A model generated the notes under the pieces. That model was not told the origin of the DNA. It was given only the letters and a program-made list of their open reading frames with translations, and did not search any database. From Caldilineaceae bacterium (lineage in GTDB: Bacteria; Chloroflexota; Anaerolineae; Caldilineales; Caldilineaceae), in assembly GCA_028819675.1 (NCBI GenBank), contig JAPPKT010000634.1, positions 1-13,039 of the forward strand: DNA of 13,039 bases, written 5' to 3'. Position numbers and translations under genes: made by a program. Shown here in pieces: positions 1 to 5,799 of the stretch; position 1 is the first letter of the stretch; every line of letters begins with the position of its first letter.

Positions 1-1578
1 GGTGACGCCGAACCATTGGGCGAGGGGGCTGTCGGGGTCCCGCCAGTTTGTGCTGTGCTGCCACTGCGGGCCGCCGGTGGCAAAGTAGAATGTGGTCAGC
101 GCCTCTCTGCAGGTGGGCAGGCGCGTGTCGCTGAGGTCCTCGATCAGTATGTTGAGCAGATCTGCCGGCATGCAGCCGGTGAATTCATTGCCTGCAAGGT
201 GAATAATCAGGAGGTCATCAAGTTCGTTCAGCCACCAGGGGAAGGGGCCGGTCAGGCCGTTGCCTGACAGTGCGACAACCGACAGACCGGTGAGGTGGCT
301 GAGTTCGGTCGGGACCGGGCCGCTGAGATCGTTTCCCGATAGATCCAGCCATGTCAGATTCAGGAGATTACCCAGTTCAACGGGGATCGAACCAACGAGG
401 TTGTTGTCCAGCTCAAGATTTGTCAGCGCAAAGAGGTTGCCCAAGCCGACCGGAATCGGTCCCTCCAGGTTGTTGCCAGACATGCGCAGTATTTTCAGGT
501 TGGGGAGGCTTTCCAATCCGGCTGGGATATACCCGCTCAGGCGGTTCCTGTTGAGATTGAGTTCGATCACGCTGCCGTTTCTGTCGGTTGTGACGCCTTG
601 CCAGGACCCGAGCGGCTCTTGGGTCAACCAGTTGCCGTCCCGGGTCCAGTTCGCGCCGCCGGTGGCATGGTAGAGTGCGATCAGGGCGTCTCTTTCGGAA
701 ACGAGGGCCGGCATCAGGTCGCTCTGGGGCGGTGTCTGAGATTGCGGGCGGGCGGTTGTCGCGTTGGGGGGAGGTGACGCGGTTGGCGCGGCGGCGGGGG
801 AGGGTCTCGGGGTGGGCTCCAGCGCAGATGCAGTGGTTGCGGCCTGCGTGCTGGCTTCAACATCGGCATACTCGGAGCCCGGAGCGTTCTCATTCCGTGC
901 ACTGACGCGATAGGTGTAGCGCCTGTCGGGCAGGACTGTGGTGTCAACATAGCTCGTTGCCGAACTGCCGGTGTTTTCTTCCAAGACCTGGAACTGGCCG
1001 TCAGAATCCGCGTCGCGATCGCGACGTAGAATCTGATAGCCGCTAACAGTGCCAGAGCTTTCCGGCGCCGACCAGTTCAGCGTTACGCTATTGTGGGATG
1101 CTTCCGCCTTGAGGTCCTGGGGCGGACCGGGCAGAGCGGCCTCGGGCGCTGCCTGATCGGTGGAAGAGGATGCGACCACCGATTCTACAGGGGAACTCCA
1201 ATCACTTTCAGCGCCGTCGTAGCGGGCGCGTACCCGCACCTGGTATCGCTCGCCCTGATCCAGGCCGGTGATCACGTGGGAAGGGTTGGTTGGGTAGGCG
1301 TTGCCGGGTTCGTCGTGCTGTATGGGGAAGTTCTGGCCGGCGCGGGCCCAGGAGAGACGATAGTCGAGAGGCGTGTCGGCAGGCGCATCCCACGAGATTT
1401 CCAGTTCACCGGGTTGGATGCTGCGGACGCGCAGTCCTTCGATCGCCGGAGTGTTCTCTTGTACCGTTTCGGAGCCCGGGAGAGAAGAGAGGAAGGGGAG
1501 GACAGCCATTGCGGCTGCCAGTATCAGCCAGGCGCCTAGCACGGTCAGGGCCAACTTGACCTGATTCCTTTTCAACAT
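1..1578 (-). CDS. Exported/membrane-anchored FN3 and leucine-rich repeat protein (partial, C-terminus beyond left edge)
   Basis: Open from an ATG at 1578 to base 1, giving 526 residues with no stop, so the gene continues outside the window. A TGA lies two codons upstream, so this ATG is the first possible start; I see no good ribosome binding site before it. Residues 8-30 are one hydrophobic segment after a basic N-terminus (signal peptide or anchor). Residues about 44-137 and 149-246 are two fibronectin type III domains (ending ...YQVRVRARY and ...YTYRVSARN). Residues 250-287 form a Pro/Thr/Ala-rich linker. A cap module (ALIALYHATGGANW, 298-330) precedes six plant-type LRRs from 337 to about 477, consensus LxxLxLSxNxLxGxIPxxLxxL; the third is 23 rather than 24 residues. 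C469 and C490 may close the solenoid. A second cap copy (ALTTFYFATGGPQW, 493-526) begins at the edge, so more repeats probably follow. LRR and FN3 families typically bind proteins or glycans outside the cell; the ligand is unknown. Confidence 0.87.
   Translation of the reverse strand, partial: MLKRNQVKLALTVLGAWLILAAAMAVLPFLSSLPGSETVQENTPAIEGLRVRSIQPGELEISWDAPADTPLDYRLSWARAGQNFPIQHDEPGNAYPTNPSHVITGLDQGERYQVRVRARYDGAESDWSSPVESVVASSSTDQAAPEAALPGPPQDLKAEASHNSVTLNWSAPESSGTVSGYQILRRDRDADSDGQFQVLEENTGSSATSYVDTTVLPDRRYTYRVSARNENAPGSEYADVEASTQAATTASALEPTPRPSPAAAPTASPPPNATTARPQSQTPPQSDLMPALVSERDALIALYHATGGANWTRDGNWLTQEPLGSWQGVTTDRNGSVIELNLNRNRLSGYIPAGLESLPNLKILRMSGNNLEGPIPVGLGNLFALTNLELDNNLVGSIPVELGNLLNLTWLDLSGNDLSGPVPTELSHLTGLSVVALSGNGLTGPFPWWLNELDDLLIIHLAGNEFTGCMPADLLNILIEDLSDTRLPTCREALTTFYFATGGPQWQHSTNWRDPDSPLAQWFGVT
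70..108 (-). repeat. Second copy of the LRR cap-module repeat (direct repeat of 655-693)
   Basis: This stretch matches 655-693 at about 32 of 39 bases, starting with 13 identical bases (gccgccggtggca). Both copies encode the ATGG-W core of the cap module, 195 codons apart. It marks an internal gene duplication rather than a mobile repeat. Confidence 0.75.
655..693 (-). repeat. First copy of the LRR cap-module repeat (direct repeat of 70-108)
   Basis: Partner of the repeat at 70-108, in the same reading frame. It encodes the segment of the cap module just before the first LRR. Confidence 0.75.
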
Positions 1579-1818
1579 GGGTCAAGAAAGCTTATTCGAG
1601 AAAGCGTTTGAGGGCAAGGAAGATAACTGGGTTGACAGTCTACACCTTGTCCGTGACGCAGGGGCACGACGGGTTCAGGAAGGGATGGAAGACTGCTAAA
1701 TGGTACGTGGGGCGGACGGACGGTGACGTTGCGGAACCTGGTACGGCGATTTCGCCGTCGCGGCAGTTTTGGGCTCGATTTCAGTTTGATCAGGTTGAGG
1801 GGTTGGAGCGAGAAAAAA
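1579..1818. other. Intergenic region upstream of the FN3-LRR gene
   Basis: About 240 bases between the LRR gene start and the tRNA terminator. I see no convincing coding region: short open frames here have no ribosome binding site or recognisable protein. A promoter for the LRR gene must lie here or further upstream, but I could not pick out a good -35/-10 pair. Only a weak TTGCCC / TAAGCT-like pair is present on the minus strand near the start. Confidence 0.5.
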
Positions 1819-1861
1819 GAGAGGCGACACCACTCGAAGTGTAGAACCGATGTCGCCTCTC
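1811..1861 (-). terminator. Intrinsic terminator of the tRNA-Pro transcript
   Basis: An 11-bp perfect inverted repeat, arms 1819-1829 and 1851-1861 (GAGAGGCGACA and its complement), encloses a 21-base loop. Inside the loop is a smaller stem, CACT at 1831-1834 with AGTG at 1838-1841. On the minus strand the stem is followed directly by TTTTTT (1818 to 1813). The hairpin begins 12 bases after the last tRNA base, so the transcript is short. Confidence 0.88.
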
Positions 1862-1871
1862 CTTGGATTCA

Positions 1872-1947
<76 letters not shown>

Positions 1948-1958
1948 ACACAGGCAGG

Positions 1959-1987
1959 AGTATACCATGCGGCTTCAGAGCTGGCAA
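1959..1987 (-). promoter_or_regulatory. Sigma70-type promoter of tRNA-Pro
   Basis: On the minus strand, TTGCCA (1987-1982) and TATACT (1964-1959) are separated by exactly 17 bases. Each hexamer matches its consensus at five of six positions. The -10 box ends 11 bases before the first tRNA base, so the predicted 5' leader is only a few nucleotides. This lets the tRNA be made independently of fmt. Confidence 0.75.
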
Positions 1988-2034
1988 ATCGAATGGCTCA
2001 GTGCCCGATGCCTTTGTGCGCGGCATTGGGGCGC

Positions 2035-3006
2035 TCAACTGCCCAGGCGGGCGCCGATGAAATCGGGGGCGCCGTTGAGAAATGTGGCAGCGGTCATACG
2101 CCTTTTTCCGGCAGGCTGGACCTCGTGCAAGGCCAGAAGGCCGCCGCCGGTCCCGACGGCGACGCGACCGTCGATTTCGATCACAAGGCCGGGCGCGGCA
2201 TGGCCGGGGATGACGCTGCCCTGCCACAGTTTGAAGTTCTGTCCTTTCCAGGTGGTAAAGGCGGCCGGCCAGGGGGTATAGGCGCGGGTCATGCGTTCGA
2301 CGCGCCGGGCCGGCAGAGTCCAGTCGATGCGGCCGTCCTGTTTTTTGACCAGCGGGCAGACGGAGGGCTCGCCGGGCAGTTCGGCCTGTGCGACGGGGGC
2401 GGTGTTTCCGTCCAGCCAGCTGGGAATCGTCTCGGCGAGCAGCTCGGCGCCGAGAGCCGCCAGCCGATGGCTGAGGGAGTCGGTGGTGTCGCGGGCGAGA
2501 ACGGGCAGGGTAGCCTGGGTGAGAACGGGCCCAGTATCCATACCGGCGTCCATCAGCATGATGGTAACGCCTGTTTCGGACAGGCCATCGAGAAGTGCTG
2601 CGGTAATGGGGGATGCGCCGCGGTAGGCGGGGAGAAGACTTGCGTGCACATTGATACAGCCGTAGGTCGGGATGTTCAGCACGCTTGGCGGAAGAATCTG
2701 TCCAAAGGCAGCGACGACGATCAGATCCGGCGCCAAGCTGCGCAGCCAGGGGAGGGCGTCCGGTTGTTCAGGCGGGCGCGAGCCGACGTTGTGCCGGAAG
2801 CTCTTCGGCTGCAACAGGGGCAGGCGGTGTTCCAAGGCGAACAGTTTGACGGGCCCGGCGACCAGTCTTTTGCCGCGGCCGGCGCGTCTATCGGGCTGTG
2901 TGACAACGCCGACAACCTGCCAATCAGTCTGTGCGGCCACACGGTGTAAGATTGAGAGTGCGGGCAAGGCAAAGTCGGGCGTGCCCATGAAGACGATACG
3001 GACCAT
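2035..3006 (-). CDS. fmt: Methionyl-tRNA formyltransferase
   Basis: Transfers a formyl group from 10-formyltetrahydrofolate to Met-tRNA(fMet) in the cytoplasm, for translation initiation. 323 residues, close to the usual 310-320. The N-terminal formyltransferase fold (1 to about 195) starts with IVFMGTPDFALPAL and carries the catalytic set: N119 and H121 in INVHASLLPAYRGASPI, and D157 in the MDAGMDTG motif (compare N106/H108/D144 of E. coli). The C-terminal tRNA-binding OB-like domain (about 215-318) shows KKQDGRIDW, TPWPAA and QPAGKRRM. A TAA stop lies immediately before the ATG, fixing the start; no clear ribosome binding site is visible. A short Pro-rich insertion around residues 73-84 is longer than in the E. 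coli protein. def (peptide deformylase), a common neighbour, is not next to it. Confidence 0.97.
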   Translation of the reverse strand: MVRIVFMGTPDFALPALSILHRVAAQTDWQVVGVVTQPDRRAGRGKRLVAGPVKLFALEHRLPLLQPKSFRHNVGSRPPEQPDALPWLRSLAPDLIVVAAFGQILPPSVLNIPTYGCINVHASLLPAYRGASPITAALLDGLSETGVTIMLMDAGMDTGPVLTQATLPVLARDTTDSLSHRLAALGAELLAETIPSWLDGNTAPVAQAELPGEPSVCPLVKKQDGRIDWTLPARRVERMTRAYTPWPAAFTTWKGQNFKLWQGSVIPGHAAPGLVIEIDGRVAVGTGGGLLALHEVQPAGKRRMTAATFLNGAPDFIGARLGS

Positions 3007-3055
3007 TTATGCGCTCGAGGTGTGGGGCGTTGGCGGTTGAAGAACCATAGCGGCA

Positions 3056-3084
3056 ATTGTAGCACATTGAGCGGGGCCTTTCGG
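3056..3084 (-). promoter_or_regulatory. Candidate promoter of fmt
   Basis: On the minus strand TACAAT (3061-3056) is a good -10 box. The matching -35 at 17-base spacing is CCGAAA (3084-3079), only three of six to consensus. This -35 lies inside one of two CTTTCGG direct repeats (3078-3084, 3088-3094), so a bound activator could compensate for it. That last point is speculation. Confidence 0.35.
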
Positions 3085-3111
3085 AAACTTTCGGCGGGAA
3101 TCTGCGTAAAG

Positions 3112-3140
3112 TTGATATAACGGCATGCAGATAGTGAAAT
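3112..3140 (+). promoter_or_regulatory. Candidate promoter of the DUF4870-like gene
   Basis: TTGATA (3112-3117, five of six) and TGAAAT (3135-3140, four of six) are 17 bases apart. A second -10-like GATAAT follows at 3141-3146. The AT-rich setting supports a promoter here, but the exact boxes are uncertain. Confidence 0.32.
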
Positions 3141-3306
3141 GATAATTTGGCGGATTGGTCATCCGTTGCAGCGTCCGCAGAAGAGATCGTGGATTCCCCC
3201 GATGTCTGGATGTCGTGAAAGATCAGAAGGTTTCAGCGGGACCGGCGGCAGGTACGGATGGCTCGACTAGGCATGTACCGCCGCACGAAACCGACGGAGA
3301 AGAGCA

Positions 3307-3981
3307 GTGGAGAACAGGAAAGACGAGCAGCAGAACGCGGTGGATTCCTCGGAGACGGGGTCGGACGGAATCGAAGAGACGAATCCGGATTGGTCTGATT
3401 CGACGTTCGACACGGGTTCGATAGGGGAACAAGAAGAGACGCTCATCCCCCCCACTGATGGGCCTGACGATGCCGGTTATGTCGAGGGCCCCGAACCATC
3501 GCCGGCCGAGCAGTTTGCGGACTCGGCGCGCACGCAGGCCGGCGCGGCGGCCAGTGCTCTGCGACGCGGGGAGTTCATGCACAGTGCGGCCATCGATGTA
3601 ACGGCTGACAGCGACGACCGGTTAATCGCGATGCTGTGTTACGTGACGCAGTTTCTGATACCGTTGGTGATGCCAGCCATAGTGCTGTTGAGTGCGAGCA
3701 GCAAAAAGCGCCCGTTTCAACGCTTCCATGCGATCCAGAGTCTGGCGCTTTCGGCAACTTTCATCGTGTTCGGGTTGCTCCTGGGTGTCAGTCTGACGAT
3801 TGTGGCAGTGGTGCCGATCATTGGGTGGCTGGTCACAGGGCTTGTTGTAGCTTGTCTGATGCCGCTACTGGTGTTGATGGGTTTCCTGGCCCTGGCGTAC
3901 TATGGTTTCCAGGCTTATCAGGGCAAACGGTTCTCGATCCCCGGGTTGACGAGTTTCCTGCAGGACCAGAACTGGATTTAG
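3307..3981 (+). CDS. DUF4870/Tic20-like multi-pass membrane protein with acidic N-terminus
   Basis: 224 residues from a GTG start with a good ribosome binding site (GGAG at 3296-3299, seven bases before). Residues 1 to about 103 are hydrophilic, very rich in Asp, Glu and Ser, and look disordered. Residues 104-200 hold three or more hydrophobic segments (about 106-129, 145-173, 174-200). The first is preceded by DDRLIAMLCYVTQF and followed by the basic loop SSKKRPFQRFHAIQSL, which resembles the signature of the small DUF4870 family of bacterial inner-membrane proteins. The C-terminus after 205 is short and cytoplasmic-looking. No catalytic residues can be seen and the family has no firm function. 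The acidic tail is much longer than in typical members. It is apparently transcribed alone, with a hairpin downstream. Confidence 0.75.
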   Translation: MENRKDEQQNAVDSSETGSDGIEETNPDWSDSTFDTGSIGEQEETLIPPTDGPDDAGYVEGPEPSPAEQFADSARTQAGAAASALRRGEFMHSAAIDVTADSDDRLIAMLCYVTQFLIPLVMPAIVLLSASSKKRPFQRFHAIQSLALSATFIVFGLLLGVSLTIVAVVPIIGWLVTGLVVACLMPLLVLMGFLALAYYGFQAYQGKRFSIPGLTSFLQDQNWI

Positions 3982-4060
3982 CTGCCGAGCGAAAGGGGGA
4001 TGGAAAAGGAGGGAAATCATCCTTCTTTGCCCTCTGTTTTCCAACCAATTTCGGCTCCGG

Positions 4061-4094
4061 GAGGCCGGGCATGCAAAGGTGCATGTCCGGCCTC
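4061..4094 (+). terminator. Strong hairpin, possible terminator of the DUF4870-like gene
   Basis: Arms 4061-4074 and 4081-4094 pair over 14 positions (13 Watson-Crick pairs and one G-U) around a six-base loop. It lies 80 bases past the stop. The following sequence TTCGCGTT is only weakly T-rich, so it may be an inefficient terminator or an RNA-stabilising stem instead. Confidence 0.5.
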
Positions 4095-4146
4095 TTCGCG
4101 TTCGTAGGGGGAGTCAGGTTCGCGTCTGCGGGATGTCAGCCTGGTG

Positions 4147-4176
4147 TTAGGAAAGGGCATATAGTTCGCGTATACT
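4147..4176 (+). promoter_or_regulatory. Candidate promoter of the NfeD-stomatin operon
   Basis: TATACT at 4171-4176 is five of six to the -10 consensus. The best -35 is TTAGGA at 4147-4152, with an 18-base spacer and only three of six matches. It would give a leader of about 120 bases before the NfeD start. Confidence 0.33.
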
Positions 4177-4201
4177 GATGGCGAGGTTTGAGCTCAGAAT
4201 G

Positions 4202-4220
4202 CGCGTCCCGAATGGACGCG
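4202..4220 (+). promoter_or_regulatory. Leader hairpin upstream of the NfeD gene
   Basis: A perfect 7-bp stem, CGCGTCC with GGACGCG, closes a five-base loop (CGAAT). It would lie in the 5' untranslated RNA if the promoter at 4171 is right. Role unknown; no T-run follows it. Confidence 0.35.
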
Positions 4221-4302
4221 ACAGCGCCGCTAAACAGTGAGGAACAGCTGTTTTCGGGATGAGAGTTGTGATTTCCCTCCCTCAGAACTACTGGAGGCAA
4301 TC

Positions 4303-4797
4303 GTGTTTGGCGAAAATGTTGATGAGATTGTGCGTTGGGGATGGATCGTTTTGGCCGTATTGTTCTTTTTGTTCGAGATATTCACGGCAGGGTTCGTGCT
4401 TCTCTGTTTTGGCATCGGCGCGCTGGGCGCGGCGCTGGTGGCCTTTTTGGGCGCAGGCATGGCCTGGCAGATCGTGGTTTTCATTGTGGTTACGATAGCT
4501 GCCGTGGTGCTGGCGAGGCCGTTCGCGGACCGCATTTCACGGCCCGGCGTACAGCCCATCGCAGGCAACCGGATGATCGGCAAGTGGGGGGTCGTCTTAC
4601 AGACAGTTGACCCGTTAGAGGGTACAGGTATGGTACGGGTAGAGAGCGAGAGATGGCGCGCCGAGTCGATGGAGAACGTGCCGTTAGAGGTAGGCGAGGT
4701 CGTGAAGGTGGTGGGCGTAGACGGTGTACGTCTGCAGGTTCAGACAGCCGACGAAGAGAGCAGGGATTCAGACGAGCAGGTCGAGTCAGCCGCGTAA
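4303..4797 (+). CDS. NfeD-like membrane protein (short form)
   Basis: 164 residues from a GTG at 4303, chosen because GGAGG (4293-4297) sits five bases before it and because the hydrophobic core then starts near residue 12, as in short NfeD proteins. Three membrane segments (about 12-30, 32-50, 55-72) are followed by a soluble OB-fold domain (about 90-147) with the family pattern GKWGVVLQTVDPLEGTGMV, W118-R-A, and a closing VGEVVKVVGVDGVRLQV. The C-terminal 17 residues are acidic. NfeD proteins partner with SPFH/stomatin proteins in membrane microdomains, and the stomatin gene follows 28 bases later, so the two almost certainly form an operon. This short form lacks the ClpP-like serine protease domain of long NfeD proteins. 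Exact physiological role unknown. Confidence 0.92.
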   Translation: MFGENVDEIVRWGWIVLAVLFFLFEIFTAGFVLLCFGIGALGAALVAFLGAGMAWQIVVFIVVTIAAVVLARPFADRISRPGVQPIAGNRMIGKWGVVLQTVDPLEGTGMVRVESERWRAESMENVPLEVGEVVKVVGVDGVRLQVQTADEESRDSDEQVESAA

Positions 4798-4825
4798 CAA
4801 AGCGGCAGAATAAAGGAGAAACGAA

Positions 4826-5734
4826 ATGTTTGCAACACTGGGGCCGATTTTACTTCTGGCGATTATCGCCGTATTCGTGATTGTCGTTGCGATTGCAAGC
4901 ATCCGCATTGTGCAGCCCTATCAGAAGGGCGTCGTCGAGCGTCTGGGGCGTTACCAGCGTACGGTCCAGCCGGGTCTCACGCTAATCGTGCCCTTTGTTG
5001 ACGCAATTCAGAAGGTGGACATGCGTGAGCAGGTGGTAGACGTACCGCCGCAGGAGGTAATCACGAAGGACAATGTTGTGGTCACCGTGGATGCGATCGT
5101 CTACTTTGAGGCCACGGACCCGGTCAAGCTGGTCTACAATGTGGCGGATTTCTACAACGCGGCCACCAAGTTGGCGCAGACCAATCTGCGTAACGTGGTG
5201 GGCGAGATGGAGCTGGATGCGGCGCTGACGAGCCGCGATCATATCAACGCCAAGCTGCGCGAGGTGCTGGATGACGCCACGGACAAGTGGGGTGTACGGG
5301 TGGTGCGGGTAGAGATCAAGCGGATCGACCCGCCTGCGGACGTGACGGAAGCGATGCACCGGCAGATGAAGGCCGAGCGGGAGAAGCGGGCCGCCATTCT
5401 GGATGCGGACGGCGACCGCCAGGCGCAGATTCTGAAGGCAGAGGGTGAGGCCGAGGCGGTGAAACGTGTGGCCGACGCGGAGCGGTATAAGCTGGAGGTG
5501 GAGGCCACGGGCCAGGGCAACGCGATTACGACGGTGTTCAACGCGATTAAGGATGCGGAGCCGGACGACAGGCTGATTGCCATCCAGTATCTGGAGGCTC
5601 TGAAGGTGATGTCAGAGGGGGAGGCTTCCAAGATCTTTCTGCCCTACGAGGCGACCGGTGTGCTGGGCGCGCTGGGCGGCGTGAAGGAGCTGTTCAACGA
5701 GCAGCCGAATGGAAGTAACGGCAGCCGACCATAG
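4826..5734 (+). CDS. Stomatin-like SPFH/Band 7 protein (slipin, QmcA type)
   Basis: 302 residues. The ATG has AAGGAG at 4813-4818, seven bases upstream. One N-terminal membrane anchor (about 5-27) leads into an SPFH/Band 7 domain (about 30-190), with [33 protein letters not shown] and [13 protein letters not shown] typical of the stomatin/slipin branch. Residues about 183-228 are a charged, Ala/Glu-rich coiled-coil, the usual oligomerisation region. A conserved-looking tail with [15 protein letters not shown] follows, then a short polar end. Such proteins form large membrane-associated rings or scaffolds that organise lipid microdomains and regulate membrane proteases. Pairing with the NfeD gene just upstream matches the widespread bacterial arrangement. 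The operon ends at a strong terminator. Confidence 0.95.
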   Translation: MFATLGPILLLAIIAVFVIVVAIASIRIVQPYQKGVVERLGRYQRTVQPGLTLIVPFVDAIQKVDMREQVVDVPPQEVITKDNVVVTVDAIVYFEATDPVKLVYNVADFYNAATKLAQTNLRNVVGEMELDAALTSRDHINAKLREVLDDATDKWGVRVVRVEIKRIDPPADVTEAMHRQMKAEREKRAAILDADGDRQAQILKAEGEAEAVKRVADAERYKLEVEATGQGNAITTVFNAIKDAEPDDRLIAIQYLEALKVMSEGEASKIFLPYEATGVLGALGGVKELFNEQPNGSNGSRP

Positions 5735-5742
5735 CTTAAATG

Positions 5743-5789
5743 GAGGAGCGCGAACGAGGTAGTGTTCGCGCTCCTCACCCCTCTTTTTT
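5743..5789 (+). terminator. Intrinsic terminator of the NfeD-stomatin operon
   Basis: A 13-bp perfect stem (arms 5743-5755 and 5764-5776, GAGGAGCGCGAAC and its complement) with an eight-base loop is followed by ACCCCTC and a run of six T at 5784-5789. It sits in the 65-base convergent junction with the permease gene. In the minus direction the stem is followed only by CATTTAAG, so it mainly serves the plus strand. Confidence 0.88.
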
Positions 5790-5799
5790 CTTCTCTGAT

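Larger units (their letters stand above)
3007..3306. other. Divergent intergenic region between fmt and the DUF4870-like gene
   Basis: Three hundred bases without a supported gene. It is AT-richer than its surroundings around 3100-3150 and holds the candidate promoters listed separately. Near 3078-3094 it carries two CTTTCGG heptamers exactly 10 bases apart. The predicted plus-strand leader would be about 160 bases; I recognise no riboswitch in it. Confidence 0.5.
3982..4302. other. Gap between the DUF4870-like gene and the NfeD gene
   Basis: 321 bases with no supported gene. An in-frame ATG at 4237 could extend the NfeD frame, but it lacks a ribosome binding site and the added residues are not NfeD-like. 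The gap holds the hairpin at 4061-4094, a candidate promoter near 4147-4176, a leader hairpin at 4202-4220 and a 10-bp palindrome AACAGCTGTT at 4243-4252. Confidence 0.6.

Noticed and set aside
3155..3424. Plus-strand open frame of 89 codons upstream of and overlapping the DUF4870-like gene
   Set aside because: Arg-rich, without a family match, and out of frame with a gene that has a good ribosome binding site and clear membrane segments.
4237..4302. Upstream ATG extending the NfeD protein by 22 residues
   Set aside because: The GTG at 4303 has GGAGG at ideal spacing, while the ATG has none. The extra residues are unlike the N-terminus of short NfeD proteins.
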